From Temnothorax longispinosus (lineage: Eukaryota > Arthropoda > Insecta > Hymenoptera > Formicidae), in assembly GCF_030848805.1 (NCBI RefSeq), contig NC_092358.1, positions 11,014,433 through 11,078,432 on the forward strand: DNA of 64,000 bases, read 5' to 3'. Positions 10,244 to 23,200 of the stretch are shown here, piece after piece. The notes below the pieces were generated by a model that saw only the letters and a program-made list of their open reading frames with translations, searched no databases and was not told the DNA's origin. Position 1 is the stretch's first letter. Every line of letters starts with the position of its first letter. Both the position numbers and the translations under genes were made by a program.

Positions 10244-13200
10244 ATGTCGGCGTCTCCCATCGCCAGACAGGCAACCCAGAGCCAAAGCATACCATCCAAA
10301 CGGATCGTCATTCACGATCCCAACCAGCTACCGGCCGACTACTTGTCCACACCCGGGGGCACGCTCTACTCCACCACGCCGGGAGGTCAGTGTATCCGCC
10401 TTTTGCGTTCCGTCTCTCTCTCATCGAGATGCTTTCCTTAACCTCGCGCGTGGCTCCGAGACTCCCGGACTGTATCACTGACCATCAATTGCTCCCTACA
10501 GCTTGTTACAGATAATGCATTTATAAGTATCATTTAAGAACGTTACATTTAGAAACAGATCGCACTGAATCAACGTTGGCAATCTGCGGATAAATATCTG
10601 CGAAGAACGATAAAAAAAAATTTTCTTTCTTCTTGAATTATATGCACCCGCCCACCCGGGATCTGTTCTTGCAAAAATGATAAAAAAAAGAAAGAGTAAA
10701 CTGTTGTGAGAATCTCGAGATTTCCCGACGTTTGCGACCTCGGCAAATAAAATGCGCACGTGCAAGATGTCGTCAAGGCCATTGGTATTTACGCGCAGTG
10801 CGACATGCGATTATATGTGTATATATATATATCCCTCTCTCTTTCTTTCGCGCGCCCGCACGCAGACTCGATAACACCGAGACGGTGTTACGTAATTGCA
10901 CGTTTCGGCGCGGGTTTGTTTGACCGCCCGTCTGCGTGAAAAATATTCGAGACTTTTGCGTCGCACGCGAAATTATACTCCTCCCGAAATAGCCGGCCAA
11001 TTATCGGTTCGCGAAAACGCAACGACCTTGACGTTAATCTACCATCAATATGCGGAGCTACGTCCGACAGATCGTTAGTCAAAAATCTTTAACTCTCCGT
11101 CTGTATACGTTTTTTTTTGCACCATGGAGTGTATACGTGGACCGATCACGTTTGACCTCAAAGTATTTAGAAAAATCGGAAAAAATTCACAAAATTCACA
11201 TCTGTCTACCTTGTAGTTGACGATTTTATAGTCATTTTGATAATCATTGTTTATTTAATGTTTTCTGGCAGGCTTGCAAGTTTTACAATTACGAGCAGAT
11301 ATTATTTTGGCTCGAACGCCGTAGACCCACGTATACAGACGGAGGGATAAATATTATGTAAATATAGGAATATTTCTATATTCAGATCTTATATTTTATT
11401 ATATTTTATTATTTTTTTCTATTGTGCGTTATGTTTAATTATTATTTCTGATTCCGATTTCCCTAATATTTAATATTTATTCTTATTTCTAATATATATG
11501 CTCTATTGTGCGGAAGGCCTAAATCCACAAAACGTAATATGTTTTCTCTTTTCTAATATTTTCTCCAATATTTCGTCACGTTAATCTTCTTAATTATTGC
11601 TCGCAGAAAAGCGGTAAAAACCCTGATTTTTATTTCCCGGAGGAAGACAATGAGCAAAAGTTGAACAATATGTACTGAAAAGAAGATTCTATTTCTCTCA
11701 AGGAGAAAGTTATTTATTAAATTGACGAAGGTAAAACGAATGTGACTCAAATGACACCCAGTTGACCCAGTGCCACGTCTTGAAGGGTTAATCTTATTAA
11801 AGCTGAAGTTCAGATCGCCGGACTCGGTATTGAACGCGATATACTGAATCTACTTATTGCGTTTTTAGCGAACGACAGAAGGATAACTTATCGCGTTTGT
11901 GTTTATATTTTTTCGTACGCGCGTCACTTCGATCATGAGGTGGAGTAAAGAGAAGGCGAGCCGCGAAGTAAATATATCCGCTACGCAAAAAAAAAAGCGG
12001 AATAAAGTTACACTGGATGTTCCATCAATTCCTTCGGCCTGCGAATTCGAGGTTTTTTCCACGATAATTTCGAGTGACGAATAATACTATTTTTAATTAC
12101 TAACCGCTATTGATTGACAATTACAGTTTATATCAGACAATATTCCAAATGGACTTTAACAAAACCTTACTCTTGAGGTTTAATAAATTAAGTCATCTGA
12201 TATTAAAAAAAAAAAAAAATCGCGTCATCAAATTTTCAGTAGTCAGTTTGAACGATTTATCATTTTGATTTGAAAAATTGTCAGAGAAATCAGATAAGAT
12301 TTTAAAATTCAAAGATGTATTGTCGGATCTCTTACCGATAACTCTGATCTATTTATCTTGCTTGATTTTGACAGAGTTCGATTGTTAACAATCAACATAA
12401 CAACATTGTTCTTTTTCTTAAATACCTATAATATATATTACGAAAACCGTAATTTAAACTATTCGCTGATACTTATATGTTAATATTTTGTAATAAATCG
12501 TTCTCTCCGAGAGAGCTGCTCGATTTACAAACATAACGAGAGCACAGTCAATAAATATTACAGTTAGATAAAGACATTCTATAATAAATTACAAAAAAAT
12601 ACAGATGTACAACTTGAAGATATCGACAAAAATAATCGCCTTTCTGAACCCAGTTCCTAGATTTCTCAAAAAAAAAATCTGTCGTCTTCGACTTGAGTTG
12701 AAAATATCCAGACTCGAAAGACGTTAATCGTATGAATAAAAAATCTGGCTGAGACATAGATAATTCATGAGCCGCACGTGTGGCGATTCAGTTGGCTGCT
12801 TCTCTTTCTTTTTTCCTTTCAACATGATCGCAAGCCAAGCTCGATGGCGAGATCGTCAGCGATTCCGCCGATACAAAGCAGGTGAGCCAGGTCGCGTGCA
12901 CTCAAATACCTCAAATACCGCTTTTGTTCCGCGCCCCGCAACGTTTCCTGGGGCGTTAAACCAAGGTCGAATTAATGCGTGCACGCGCGATACATGTCGA
13001 ACGTCGCCCAATGCGTAATCGGTGACGCGTAATGTTTATCGCTCGTGTCACGCCAGCGCGGCGCGTAGAAAGTCACAGTGGTCTGAAAAACAAGGGTATA
13101 TACACACACTGTACACAGCGCGAAAATGGCTAGACCTTCGAGATAACTTTAGCCGCGGTAAGCGAACTTCGAAAATCTCGCGTAACATCTCGACATGTAA

Positions 13201-14786
13201 ACAATGATGGTCAATAGACAGCCGTTTCGCAGATGGACGTAGAACTGCTATGAAATTGTGATGAATTCCCTCTTTATTATTACCCAGATTAGCGAACGAT
13301 TTTGTCAGATAGAAAAAAAAGACGCTACTCAACCGTAGAAAATTGATTGTTGATTCACGTAGTTTTTTATCTAAGTTGGATCGCACTTTACGTTAAAGTT
13401 TTCCTTGTGTATTACGTCGCACGTGTCATTGAAAGAGAATTTTGCGAAATGAATTCTATTTAAGTTTTTTCTTTAAGAAAGTTTTTTTAGAAAGACGAAT
13501 TTACTTTGTCTCGTACTAAAGAAACGAAAATAGAGTTAACAAAGATAATGAAAGACTTTCGTGTTGTACGGAATAAAAACATACGTGCTCTACACAAATT
13601 CTAACGTCTTTCGATCGTTGTTTCGCGCGTATCTCCATGCTTTCTGCGATTATGTTTTTGTTTTGGCATCTTCGCCGACCCTTGCACTCCTTTCAAGTTA
13701 GGTAGGTGTCAGTGTACAGAAATACACTTGTATAAATAGGCGGTGCGCTTTTCGTATAACCGTCTAGCCATTGTATCGTTCCTGCGTGTCATCGTTACCA
13801 TGCCGCTACGAATTTTTCTTGAAAATCGATTCCTTGTCCTATTCTATTGTAGTCAATCTTGCATTTTTCCACGACTAAGAAAAAACAACTACAGCCAATG
13901 CCTGAGGCGAGATTCTGTAACTCTTTAACGACAGTTTTGGTATCGTTGCGCAGCTTTTTTACCATATATAATATCTGCGCAACGATACCGAAACTGGCGT
14001 TAAGGAGTTACAGAATACCGCTACTGAGGCATTAAGATTCACTGAAATCTTATCGAAATCGGAAATGGCAAAATTATGATTACATCGAATTTGTGATAAA
14101 ACCAACTTAACTTTGTCCAACAGTCGTTAATATATTGCCATCTTATCAGATAATTTTTAATCCTAAGAATTGTCGTTTCAGATTGTACATAAAAATATAA
14201 ATTAGGTTGTAATAGATAAGAAGTCCTTTACCAAGTTCTTTTTTTATCGCATATGTCTGTTTTGTCAATCGATTTAATAATTAAGAATATATAATGAAAA
14301 TTTAACACGTACTTGAGCAAAAAACTTCATTATAGTCGCAGATTCTATAGATAATTATATCTTCGAATTCTGTGTAGGTACTCGCATCGTATACGAACGT
14401 GCGTTCCTGATGAATTTGCGGAATTCTCCAATATCGCGAACGCCACCGCGAAACCCGCTGACCATACCGTCGGAATTACTGAAGGGCAACACACCGGCCA
14501 TCACGAAGGATCCCGTCAAAAATAATAATAAAGGTCAGTTTGTTTCATATTTCTAAATCGATTCTCTTCATGTGACTCTTTCTCTTCCTAAGAAAAAATA
14601 TAGAGCGGACAAATAGTGCATTGTTCGAGAAATATTCTACATTAATGATGATAGCCCGGTTTATTCGCACGGTTAATGATGATACACAATATTAATTATA
14701 TTAGAGAACTTTTCTCACGTTTGCATAACGTTATAGACTCCCTGGTGATCGAGGAATCCGCAGAGCAGTTCGAGATGGATATGTGA
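10244..14786 (+). CDS. Thor: eIF4E-binding protein (4E-BP, Thor)
   Basis: This translational repressor binds eIF4E and is inactivated when TOR phosphorylates it. Three exons are seen: 10244-10385, 14378-14533 and 14737-14786. They sum to 348 nt, giving 115 aa against 118 aa in human 4E-BP1. The protein begins MSASPIARQ. It carries LPADYLSTPGGTLYSTTPGG (about 29-48), which includes the threonines equivalent to the priming phosphosites. The eIF4E-binding helix YERAFLM (YxxxxL-phi) follows, then NSPISRTPPR, and the TOR signalling motif FEMDM is at the very end. All splice sites are GT-AG with matching phases. The first intron is about 4 kb and holds a palindromic element. The reading frame stays open upstream of the ATG but has no upstream ATG, so ATG 10244 is the start. 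Confidence 0.95.
10386..14377 (+). other. Large first intron of 4E-BP
   Basis: About 4 kb with no supported coding sequence. It contains A- and T-rich tracts and one clear inverted-repeat element at 13897-14033. The ORFs here are short and lack recognisable domains. Regulatory elements for this stress-responsive gene could lie here, but none was identified. Confidence 0.55.
13897..14033. mobile_element. MITE-like inverted repeat in 4E-BP intron 1
   Basis: The left end AATGCCTGAGGCG and right end CTACTGAGGCATT are near complements. The inner arms TCTGTAACTCTTTAACG and GGTATCGTTGCGCAG also have complements. The total is about 137 bp, with no ORF. Confidence 0.75.
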
Positions 14787-15767
14787 GGCAAATGCAATGT
14801 ACCGCCGTTCGTGACGACTGAAATGTGTTCACAGCCACGCTCGAAAGTATTGTTGATCAAGTCTTATGACAATCGCACGGAGTACATGGCTGACACGCCT
14901 TAATTCTGTGCCTTTTTACCAGTGGTCTTATTAAGAATTATGAATCTTTGAAAGATTAGATCCTTGACGAAAGGCCATATCTTATTCATATGTATTGTAT
15001 ACAAATCATTTAATTCTCGACGCTAGTTCTTTTGACCAATGTAATACGTATATTTGCATATAAAGAACGGCCGTGGATGTGAAGGTGCTTGTGTCTATGC
15101 GACATTAGCGATCTCTTATATTTTACATGTCTTCCTTTTTGAAGTGGCCAAATGCGATGTTTTGTAACGTATTTCGTAAGGAACTTGTATCTGTGAATAA
15201 ATGATACATACGTTTTATACATATAAACTTTACTGTTATTATTTTGTACATTGTACAAGATATTCAAATACCATGTATAAAATGTGACAATTACATTGAG
15301 CAATGAGAAGTATTGACTATATTCTTGAGCAAAAATATCTTATGATAGTTTGAGACCAATCAAGACGTATATATAAACATTACATAACAAATAAAAAATT
15401 TTGTATAATAAAATAAAACTTCATGTCTCTTGTTTTTAAGAAATTATATTAAATTTTGTGCTTGTGCTTTTAATTCTAAATTGTCACAATTTTGTTTTGG
15501 AAAAAAATATCTGTACAAGTCTCCTGAAAAATTATAACTTTGCAGTCACAATACTTTTCAAATATCTTCAAAAGTCGTTAAAAAATAAGTCAAAATATAG
15601 AAATAAAGAGAAACGTTATTTACGAATAAAATAGTCATAATAGTTGAATACAATTTTTAAACTAGTGGATCAAAAAAGTATTTGCACACCCAATTTACTT
15701 ACAATAACTTTATTCGAAGGAATAATACATAATAAGTAATTTATTACAGTATATGTATGTATGCCAA

Positions 15768-15805
<38 letters not shown>

Positions 15806-16376
15806 ATTTTTCCAGGCCCGTTCCCTTGGCAGTGGTTTCGCTAGATAGTAGACAGGGACAGTGGAAATCTCGTCAATCATTAGTTATTCATACTCATTGT
15901 CAGTTAATCATACAGTATATGTAATAAGTTACTTGTAAACACAATTCGTAATTATGTATTATTCCTTCGAATAAAGTTATTTGTAAGAAAACTGGGTGTG
16001 TAAATACTTTTTCAAAAAACTCCACTGTATGCAATAATATTGGGTCATGTATGCTTTTATTAGCAAATTCAATCGGTTATGCTAGAGACTGTCATACATA
16101 ACAAAAATCTTTCTTTAGCAAGATAGATACTTGATATTTCATCAAACGCAGTGCTTATATTACATTAGATCGTTCTTGCATTATAAATGTAAAAATCAAG
16201 GTAAAAATATTATATAAATTCATATACAACAATCTTTACAATACATAAATGCAGTATAAATGATCGTATTTATTATTAATTATATTAAAATACTATCAAA
16301 ATTAAAACGACAGGTATATATTTAATTATAAACGTTATCACAGGACACGTACATGTCGTTCAACTTCTCTCGACAC
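14787..16376. other. Convergent spacer between 4E-BP and STING
   Basis: AT-rich 3' region of both genes. An AATAAA for 4E-BP lies near 15390, among other candidates. A Tc1-like inverted-repeat element occupies 15665-16027. No further gene is seen. Confidence 0.6.
15665..16027. mobile_element. Non-autonomous Tc1/mariner-like element
   Basis: The terminal inverted repeats are about 70 bp with mismatches. The right end, read inward on the minus strand, is CAGTGGAGTTTTTTGAAAAA followed by GTATTTACACACCCAG. The left end is GTGGATCAAAAAAGTATTTG and has lost its first bases. TA dinucleotides flank both ends (15663-15664 and 16028-16029). The 360 bp length leaves no room for a transposase. Family assignment rests on the TIR style and the TA flanks. 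Confidence 0.7.
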
Positions 16377-17471
16377 TTACGCAGAATCTCTTATTTCAGA
16401 TATCCTTTCTAAGATTATTGTCGCAACATTAACCTTGTCTCCCTTCGCATCGTAATCGTTATAATAAATTAATTCACACAAATCTCTGGTATCTGGCTCA
16501 CTTTGCAAGGTGTCTCGCAGTTTTCTATAGAACATCTCGATAATCTTACGTTTGTATCGCTTGTATACGATAGATTCAGGATGATTGTGCTTCTGTACCT
16601 CGTAGTACGTTAACAAAGGCGTTGCACCTTCCGCCACCACGTACACCGGCTCATTTCTTGAACTTCTTCCACCGGGATATATCTTGTAAGCGTTGTTGCG
16701 GTACGTTCTGCGTATGTTACCGGCCCGGTTGCGTACCTCCTCCTCCAGCTCGCTGGCACTCTCCATCCACTGGGACGCCTCCTTCAAATCCGACGGGATG
16801 TATCCGGACGACGGTATCAAGATAAACAGCTTGTGTACCGGGAACGTCACGTTGTGATTGTCCTCAAAATTCTCAATTTTCTCAACTATACCCTTCGTGG
16901 AAGTTCCGGTGGACGGTAAGATCAGTCGCAGGTAGCCATAGTAAAAGCTGTACGCCATACCTGTGCCGTAATCCAGACCCTTCATGGCACTGAGGTCGGC
17001 CAGCGATCCCGTCTCCCACTCGGCCAGGTTGCACATCCTGAGCAACCAGAAGGAGAACATTATCAGCGGCACGCAGACGCAGGGTCCGAAGTCCCAGGCA
17101 TAGTTGAACGGACACGTGCCGATGCCGCCGATCAGGCCGAAGACCAGCAGCACGCTGACAACGACGACCATCGCCGACGGGGTGTTGAGGGTGAAGTGAT
17201 ATTTCACCACCGACCAGAAGCTCTCCTCGGACTCCTGGCCCACATCCGTGGTGAACGTGACCAGCGTCTGGCACAGGCGCAACGTCATGTCGCAGAGCAG
17301 GAGGATCACGAGGAAGACGGAGGCGACGAAGGAGGTCGCGACCACCGACACCACCGCCCGGTCCTTCGTCGCCCTGTACACGGCCGAGGCGAAGACGGCG
17401 ACGAGAATAACGCTGTACGCCACGTAGGTCATCAACTTACGATCGTCCGACGAATACTTCTCGTTCTCCAT
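16377..17471 (-). CDS. STING: STING, cyclic-dinucleotide sensor
   Basis: Stimulator of interferon genes is an ER membrane receptor for cyclic dinucleotides that drives innate immune and autophagy responses. The product is 364 aa in one uninterrupted exon. About four hydrophobic segments fill the first 145 residues, followed by the ligand-binding domain. GYLRLILPS matches the human block containing Y167. RRTYRNNAY contains the R-x-Y pair equivalent to R238/Y240, and GATPLLTYY matches the T263 region. The protein stops soon after the folded domain, so the vertebrate IRF3-activating tail is absent, as is usual in insects. I chose ATG 17471 for its strong context (AAGG before ATG, G after). The frame stays open upstream to about 17639, with another ATG at 17618. 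Confidence 0.95.
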   Translation of the reverse strand: MENEKYSSDDRKLMTYVAYSVILVAVFASAVYRATKDRAVVSVVATSFVASVFLVILLLCDMTLRLCQTLVTFTTDVGQESEESFWSVVKYHFTLNTPSAMVVVVSVLLVFGLIGGIGTCPFNYAWDFGPCVCVPLIMFSFWLLRMCNLAEWETGSLADLSAMKGLDYGTGMAYSFYYGYLRLILPSTGTSTKGIVEKIENFEDNHNVTFPVHKLFILIPSSGYIPSDLKEASQWMESASELEEEVRNRAGNIRRTYRNNAYKIYPGGRSSRNEPVYVVAEGATPLLTYYEVQKHNHPESIVYKRYKRKIIEMFYRKLRDTLQSEPDTRDLCELIYYNDYDAKGDKVNVATIILERISEIRDSA

Positions 17472-18020
17472 CCTTGCCGGGCTCTGCCGTCGTTCATCCG
17501 AGTGATCCGAGTCAAATCCAATCGAGTTGCCAATTCGATCCGCTGGCAGTTCGATCCGGCGCGGGAAAGATCCACCGGGCGATAAGCTCCCGAGGAAACG
17601 TGTGGGGCACCGCTGCATCAAGTGACGTGCTTGCGTCAAATGGACACACCCGACACCCGTTGTCCTTCCGCGAATTCTATATATCGAAATACAACGCGAA
17701 AGACGTTTAAAGGCTTGTCCAGATGAGCTTGCAATCGCGCGTAACGTGCCGCGACGTAGCCGACCAATCGCGCGTCCAACGTCACATTGCCGCGCTCTAC
17801 ATCGAACGCGTAATTGGTCGATTTATTTTTTTTTTTCTTCATATATACATATGCATCGCGCAGCTTAACGATCGCCGGCCAACCGGACGACGCTTTTTTA
17901 TCTCACTTGCGTAATCAGTGAACGTGAGGAATAACTAATTGACGTGTTACATCGCGCTATTGTAAATATTCATAGTTTGCACTTGAACTAGAGAAGAGTA
18001 TTTACGTACTTTGCATATCC

Positions 18021-18121
18021 AGTAAGCAAGAAACATCAATAAACATTTTAACTGTATTGCATTAATGCCACAACGTTGTTGTAAGTGTAGTTGAAACGTT
18101 TCTTGATGTTTCTCGCTTACT
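18021..18121. repeat. Palindromic element, about 23 bp terminal arms
   Basis: AGTAAGCAAGAAACATCAA at the left end is answered by TTGATGTTTCTCGCTTACT at the right end, with one mismatch seen. It is about 100 bp in all, AT-rich, and has no ORF. Confidence 0.7.
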
Positions 18122-18367
18122 AGGTATTGATGTATTTATGACGTTACTACCTTTGTTCTTTTTGCTATCTATGAATTATACGGAGTGTTTCCTAAGTGCA
18201 AAAAATTGGAAGGGAATATTCCGTAGCTTATTTCAGGAAGAAAAGATCCTGTATATTGCTATCCTTTTTCTTCTCATTTTAGCACACGTTTGAGATGAAA
18301 TATACATTCCCTGAAACGTGAATATTGATGAAGTAAAAATGAGGAGCAAACTCGGATGTATAATAAA

Positions 18368-18464
18368 ATACTGTAAAGTGATCAAGGGCCAATAAACAAA
18401 CAAATAAAATTTTTTTTATGCTTTAATATTGCTCGTTTACTGGCTCTTAATCATTTTACGGTAT
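18368..18464. repeat. Palindromic element, about 30 bp arms
   Basis: The left arm runs from ATACTGTAAAGTGATCAAGG to AATAAAC. The right arm GTTTACTGGCTCTTAATCAT and onward complements it with a few mismatches. It is about 97 bp long. Confidence 0.7.
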
Positions 18465-18935
18465 GTGAATATTGATTTAAAACGAAATGCAAATTAGTGA
18501 AACGATATTACGATATATCGACTCGACCGAGTTCCGAATAGAATTAGGTATCCGTTTCTCATGTTACACCTGAATACACACACAGGACATAATCGTATAC
18601 TTTTATCAGGTTATCTGTTAGGTTAGACGTGATTCTTGACGCGTTTAGAAAATATTAGATATTTGTACCAGGCAAATATATCGAAGGTCGGTCCTTTCTA
18701 ACGTCGTTTCTCTGATCTTGATCCCAGGGGCACGATCCTATGCGCGATCTCTCGATCTTCTCCGACTCGCTAGGCTCGCAGCGGGCAGGGATCCGCGATC
18801 AGACGCGAATACGACTATTACGACTCTTCTTCTTCTTTATTGGCCTGTGAGCTGTACAGCTCTAAAATGGCCAGGCCAGGATGAACCACTCGTCAGGGAC
18901 GCGAATACGACGACTGAACAGTTGACAGTCCGCGT

Positions 18936-19062
18936 TTAAAGCCCCTTGCACAATAGGCGATAGCGACAGCGACAAAGTTGCCGACAAAGGTATAGTTTTG
19001 TCGGCAACCTTGTCGCTGTCACTATCGCTATCGCTATCGCCTATTGTGTGCAAGGAGCTTAT
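18936..19062. mobile_element. MITE-like hairpin, about 50 bp arms
   Basis: The left end TAAAGCCCCTTGCACAATAG and right end CTATTGTGTGCAAGGAGCTTA are near complements. The inner blocks GACAGCGACA and GTTGCCGACAAA are also mirrored. The right arm has an extra pair of CTATCG hexamers compared with the left, a small repeat expansion. Confidence 0.75.
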
Positions 19063-20282
19063 AACACTTTTGACTTTTGACAGCGCGACAAGAGGACAAT
19101 TGAATTGAACTTTCGGCGAGTCGACGAGCGCTCGGATTTGGCGGGAAAGCCGTTCGCTCGCGACTCGCGACACGGCCCTTTATCGGAGGAACAGGAGGGA
19201 GGGGGAGAGGATGGAAAGCGCGGTTCCGCTTTCCGCTTTCCGTGTCGCAACTGCCGGTCGCGCCGAGGGACGAGGGAGCTCCTCGCGATTTCGTAACCTC
19301 GAGGCGACGCGCGAGATCACCCCATAACGGTTCTCGGACGCAGCTGCACGCGCCGAAAGTCCCTCCGCCGCGGGAGGAAGCCGCCACCTCCTCGCGTCCT
19401 CGCTTGGTAACGCGCGCCAGGAAGGGAGAAAGAGATAAGAGAGAAGGACGGAAAGAAAAGAGGAGCGAGACGCGCAGGAGGGACGGGTGGGTGGCAGGGG
19501 GTGGGATTGGAGGGGGAGACGAAGTGGCGCGGGTCGCGGCGCGTGTTGCCAGGTCGCGCGGAGCGCTGCTGTTAACGCGAGTGAATGAGCCGATGGACCG
19601 ACCGCAGCACGGTCGGGAGACATCTACGATCGATAAAGGCTCGTAGAGAGCTGAGAGAGCCCGAAATCGCGTCGTGAGACGGAAAATCGCGCGCGCGACA
19701 AAGAGAGAGAGAAACAGAGAAAGATCAGCCGGCGAGCGAGGCGAGCAAGCGATTGAAGCGAAGCGAGCGAGAAAACGCTTCGAGCGAGGAAAACGTCTAG
19801 CGATTTTTCGCGACGCAAGCAGGACAGTGTCGGCGGCGGCGGCGACGACGGCGACGGTGGTGGTGGTGGTAGTGGTGGCGTCGGTGGTGCGCGGCGCCGC
19901 GCGATTAATACAATCGGCAGGTGATTTCGCGTCCGCTGATTAAAGCGCCATGTCCCGCGATGGACCAATCAGCTGCTTGGTAAACCGCCGTGAGACCTCG
20001 AGTCTGGCCACAGACGAATGACAACAAAAGAGACTGATAGAAGTCGCGCGCGCGTGAGAGCGAACGAGCCGAGGCCCGAGTTTTTTCGCACGCGAGTGTT
20101 ACCCCCGCGCGGTGAAGAGGTCCCCCCCTCGAGGGAGAGAGAGAGAGAGAGAGAGAGTGTGCGTGTGTATCCGCCGCCGTCGCCGCGGCCCGCTTTTTTT
20201 CCGTTTTACCCCCCCGTAGCGCGCGCGTGTAGCGAGTAACGTCGCTTAAGCCTTGGTGGTGGTGAAAGGTGCCGTGAGGAAT

Positions 20283-23200
20283 ATGAAGAGGAGAAATGTC
20301 GAGTGCGGTAAGCTTCGGAGGCCCTTGAAACGCAACAAGCTCACCGAGGGGATCTACGGAAGGTAAATTCTCACGCGGCGCCATATGCGTACGCGAGTAC
20401 GCGTACGTACGTACACCTACGTCGGGGAATGGCCGTTTCCCCTTCGTAATCAAAAAACGTAACCAAAACCTCCCCCTTCCCCCTCCTCTTTCCCTCCCCC
20501 CCCCCTGCCTCATCCCGCACCGGAGGACGCAAATGTTACAGGTCAGGACGACGGCAGTGACATTAATGATGATAACGATGCTGATTATGATGATGATGAT
20601 GCTCATGTTGACGACGACGACGGTGATGAATACGGCGGCGGCGACGATCGCGCGCGCCGAGTGACGCCGAATTGACGCCGCTCTCGTCCCGCTTGACATT
20701 TACCTCCGGGTCAGATATCCTTAGCCATCCGCGTCTCCGTTCCCGGGCTCTTTCTCTCGCCCCGGGGCCTCTCGTTCAAACGTTTCTCCACATACTTATC
20801 ACATACGTGTGTCTCTCGTTCCAATGACTCCATGTGATGGGCCGCGTAGCGGCTTGCGAGCGACCGCGATAACGGAGTAAAACGGTCGCGATAACCGATG
20901 AACTTCTCCCTCTCGTTTTCTTTTTCTACTCGGAGAACGTGAGATCTCGGCGTTATGTAAGCCCTCCGTGTGTTTTCGATAACGCCGACTTGTATCTTGT
21001 ATCGCATATCGCGCGACCCAAACATATTTACTTAATATATTTTGAGAGAAAGGAAAACAGGTGCCTCGCAGAGGCCAACACAATGTAGTTGTATAAAGTA
21101 TACAGATGTATATCGGTGAATTGTAATTCAGCGAATGGCGAATGTAGCGTACAATCAAAATAATCCACGTTTGTTTGTTTCAGTACCTTGCTCTATCTGA
21201 AGTTTCTTCTGCTATGGGCAATGGTGATCTTGGCAGACTTCATTTTGGAATTTCGTTTTGAATTTTTGTGGCCGTTCTGGCTGCTCCTCCGAAGCGTTTA
21301 CGATTCTTTTAAATATCAAGGCTTGGTGAGTGTCAACGTTGCGCAATTGGAGACTATCGCGCGTACTGGCGTAATCTCACTGTCTCTTTTTTTCTGTTTC
21401 TTTTAGGCCTTCTCTGTATTTTTTATTTGTATTGCACTTACGTCAGACATGATTTGCTTCTTTTTCATCCCTGTGCATTGGCTGTTTTTCGCTGCCAGCA
21501 CTTATGTTTGGGTGCAATACGTCTGGCACACAGGTACGTGGGAAACAAATTTATTTGAAATATGGACAAGCTTGCAATGTCTATCAAAATAATTTCTCAT
21601 ACTGATATGCTCACGTCATATTTGTAGAACCTAGAACACTACTCATAGGAACCCTGATTTTTAATGAATATAAAATAATAATCGAACATTCGTATTTTAT
21701 ACAGATAAAGGAGTGTGTCTACCAACTGTGATGCTGTGGCTACTATTTCTATATATAGAGGCAGCAGTGCGGTTGCGTGACTTGCGTCATATGCCATTTC
21801 ACCTAGACCTCTGTCGGCCGTTTGCAGCACATTGGTAATAGTTTTATCATTATTTTTGCAGACAAATATAACATCAAAAAACGTTACGCCTCACATATAC
21901 CTATCAAAATAATCTATTGATGTTTATCTCCAAGTAAATTTTTCTGCAATGTGTATTTCCAGCATTGGCTATCCTGTAGTTACATTGGGCTTTGGTTTTA
22001 AGAGCTACGTAGGCTACAGAATGAGGCAGGTTAGTCTTCAACAATCTTACATTGATTTATTGTAAATAAATATATCTGCATAACGCACACTATCACGCTG
22101 ATATATAATATTTATGTATCTTAACTCATTTTTGCTTTCAACAGAGAAAACAGAAAGACGTGGCAAAGGAGAACGAGTTCTATCTACAATTACTGCAGCA
22201 AGCACTGCCTCTAGAGCAACAAGCTATGTCGATGCAGCAAATCCAATCGCAAGTGCAGTCACAAACGCAACAAGTCACTACGTCGTTAGAACAGCACGTC
22301 AAAACTCAAGCACACAAATTGAGTCCACAGTATAACCCAAGTCCTGAAAAAAGCAGAGGTAGCTTGTATTTATTATCAATTACTATCTCGTATACGTGTG
22401 TGCCTGTAATTGTTGCGATTACACGCGTTTTAATATTTCTGCTTGGTCTTTTAGAGGGCAATAACAATTCCATAGAAACGAACGTACAAAATGGCGGGGT
22501 GCACAATAGTAGCCAGGTCACATCACAAACACAGAGTGCTACTACCAAAAGTACTCATAGAAAATCCTTAGACAAGAGTGAAAAGCAGGAAGAGCAGCAT
22601 AATAAACACAATGTATCAAATAATTCACCGTCGGACAAGAGCGACAAGAGATTTATACACAGTAATGGAAGTACAGTATCGCACAGTGACATACAGCTCA
22701 TCGAAAGGCTGGGGTATGGTCGATTTTCATATTGAAAAATATATTTCTCTTTAATTACACTTGAAAATACTTATCGATGTAATTTCTTAAAACAGATCTG
22801 TAAATGATTTTGACGTAAACGAGGTAGAAAAGGACAAATCTATCAAGGGTTGCGGACACACCACGATAAAATCACAAACGAACGGTTCGGTAACGGGTAA
22901 ATGGAATAACGTGAAAGAAAGTCGGGATTCATCATCGACCACCAATGCCCAACGGGAGCGTAAGACTCGACAGGTTAAAAATACGAGTGATATCACGGCA
23001 GAGCAACAGAAACAGCAAGACGATTATTATCAAAGGTATATCATACGAGAGGAATTTTTCTTTTAAATACATTACTATAAGTTACTACAGAAATTCTGCT
23101 GATAATCCCACATGTTTTCGAAGGCACAGATTGAAACTCTAATGACAAATCTGGTATATCACACTTAGATGTCAAATTCTATACCGTCTTGTATCTCTTT

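Larger units (their letters stand above)
17472..20282. other. Divergent promoter region between STING and macoilin
   Basis: No gene is supported. The STING end contains its 5' UTR. Three inverted-repeat elements follow (18021-18121, 18368-18464, 18936-19062). From about 19100 to 20280 the sequence is GC-rich and low in complexity, with GGC/GGT runs near 19830-19890 and a GA run near 20138-20158. This looks like a CpG-rich macoilin promoter and 5' UTR. The many GC-rich ORFs here overlap on both strands and show no domains. Confidence 0.55.

Noticed and set aside
17472..17639. N-terminal extension of STING
   Set aside because: The outermost start is not an ATG, the extension has no STING similarity, and ATG 17471 has a much better context.
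19034..20699. Many overlapping GC-rich ORFs on both strands upstream of macoilin
   Set aside because: They arise from a stop-poor GC-rich promoter/5' UTR stretch with simple repeats. None has a recognisable domain.
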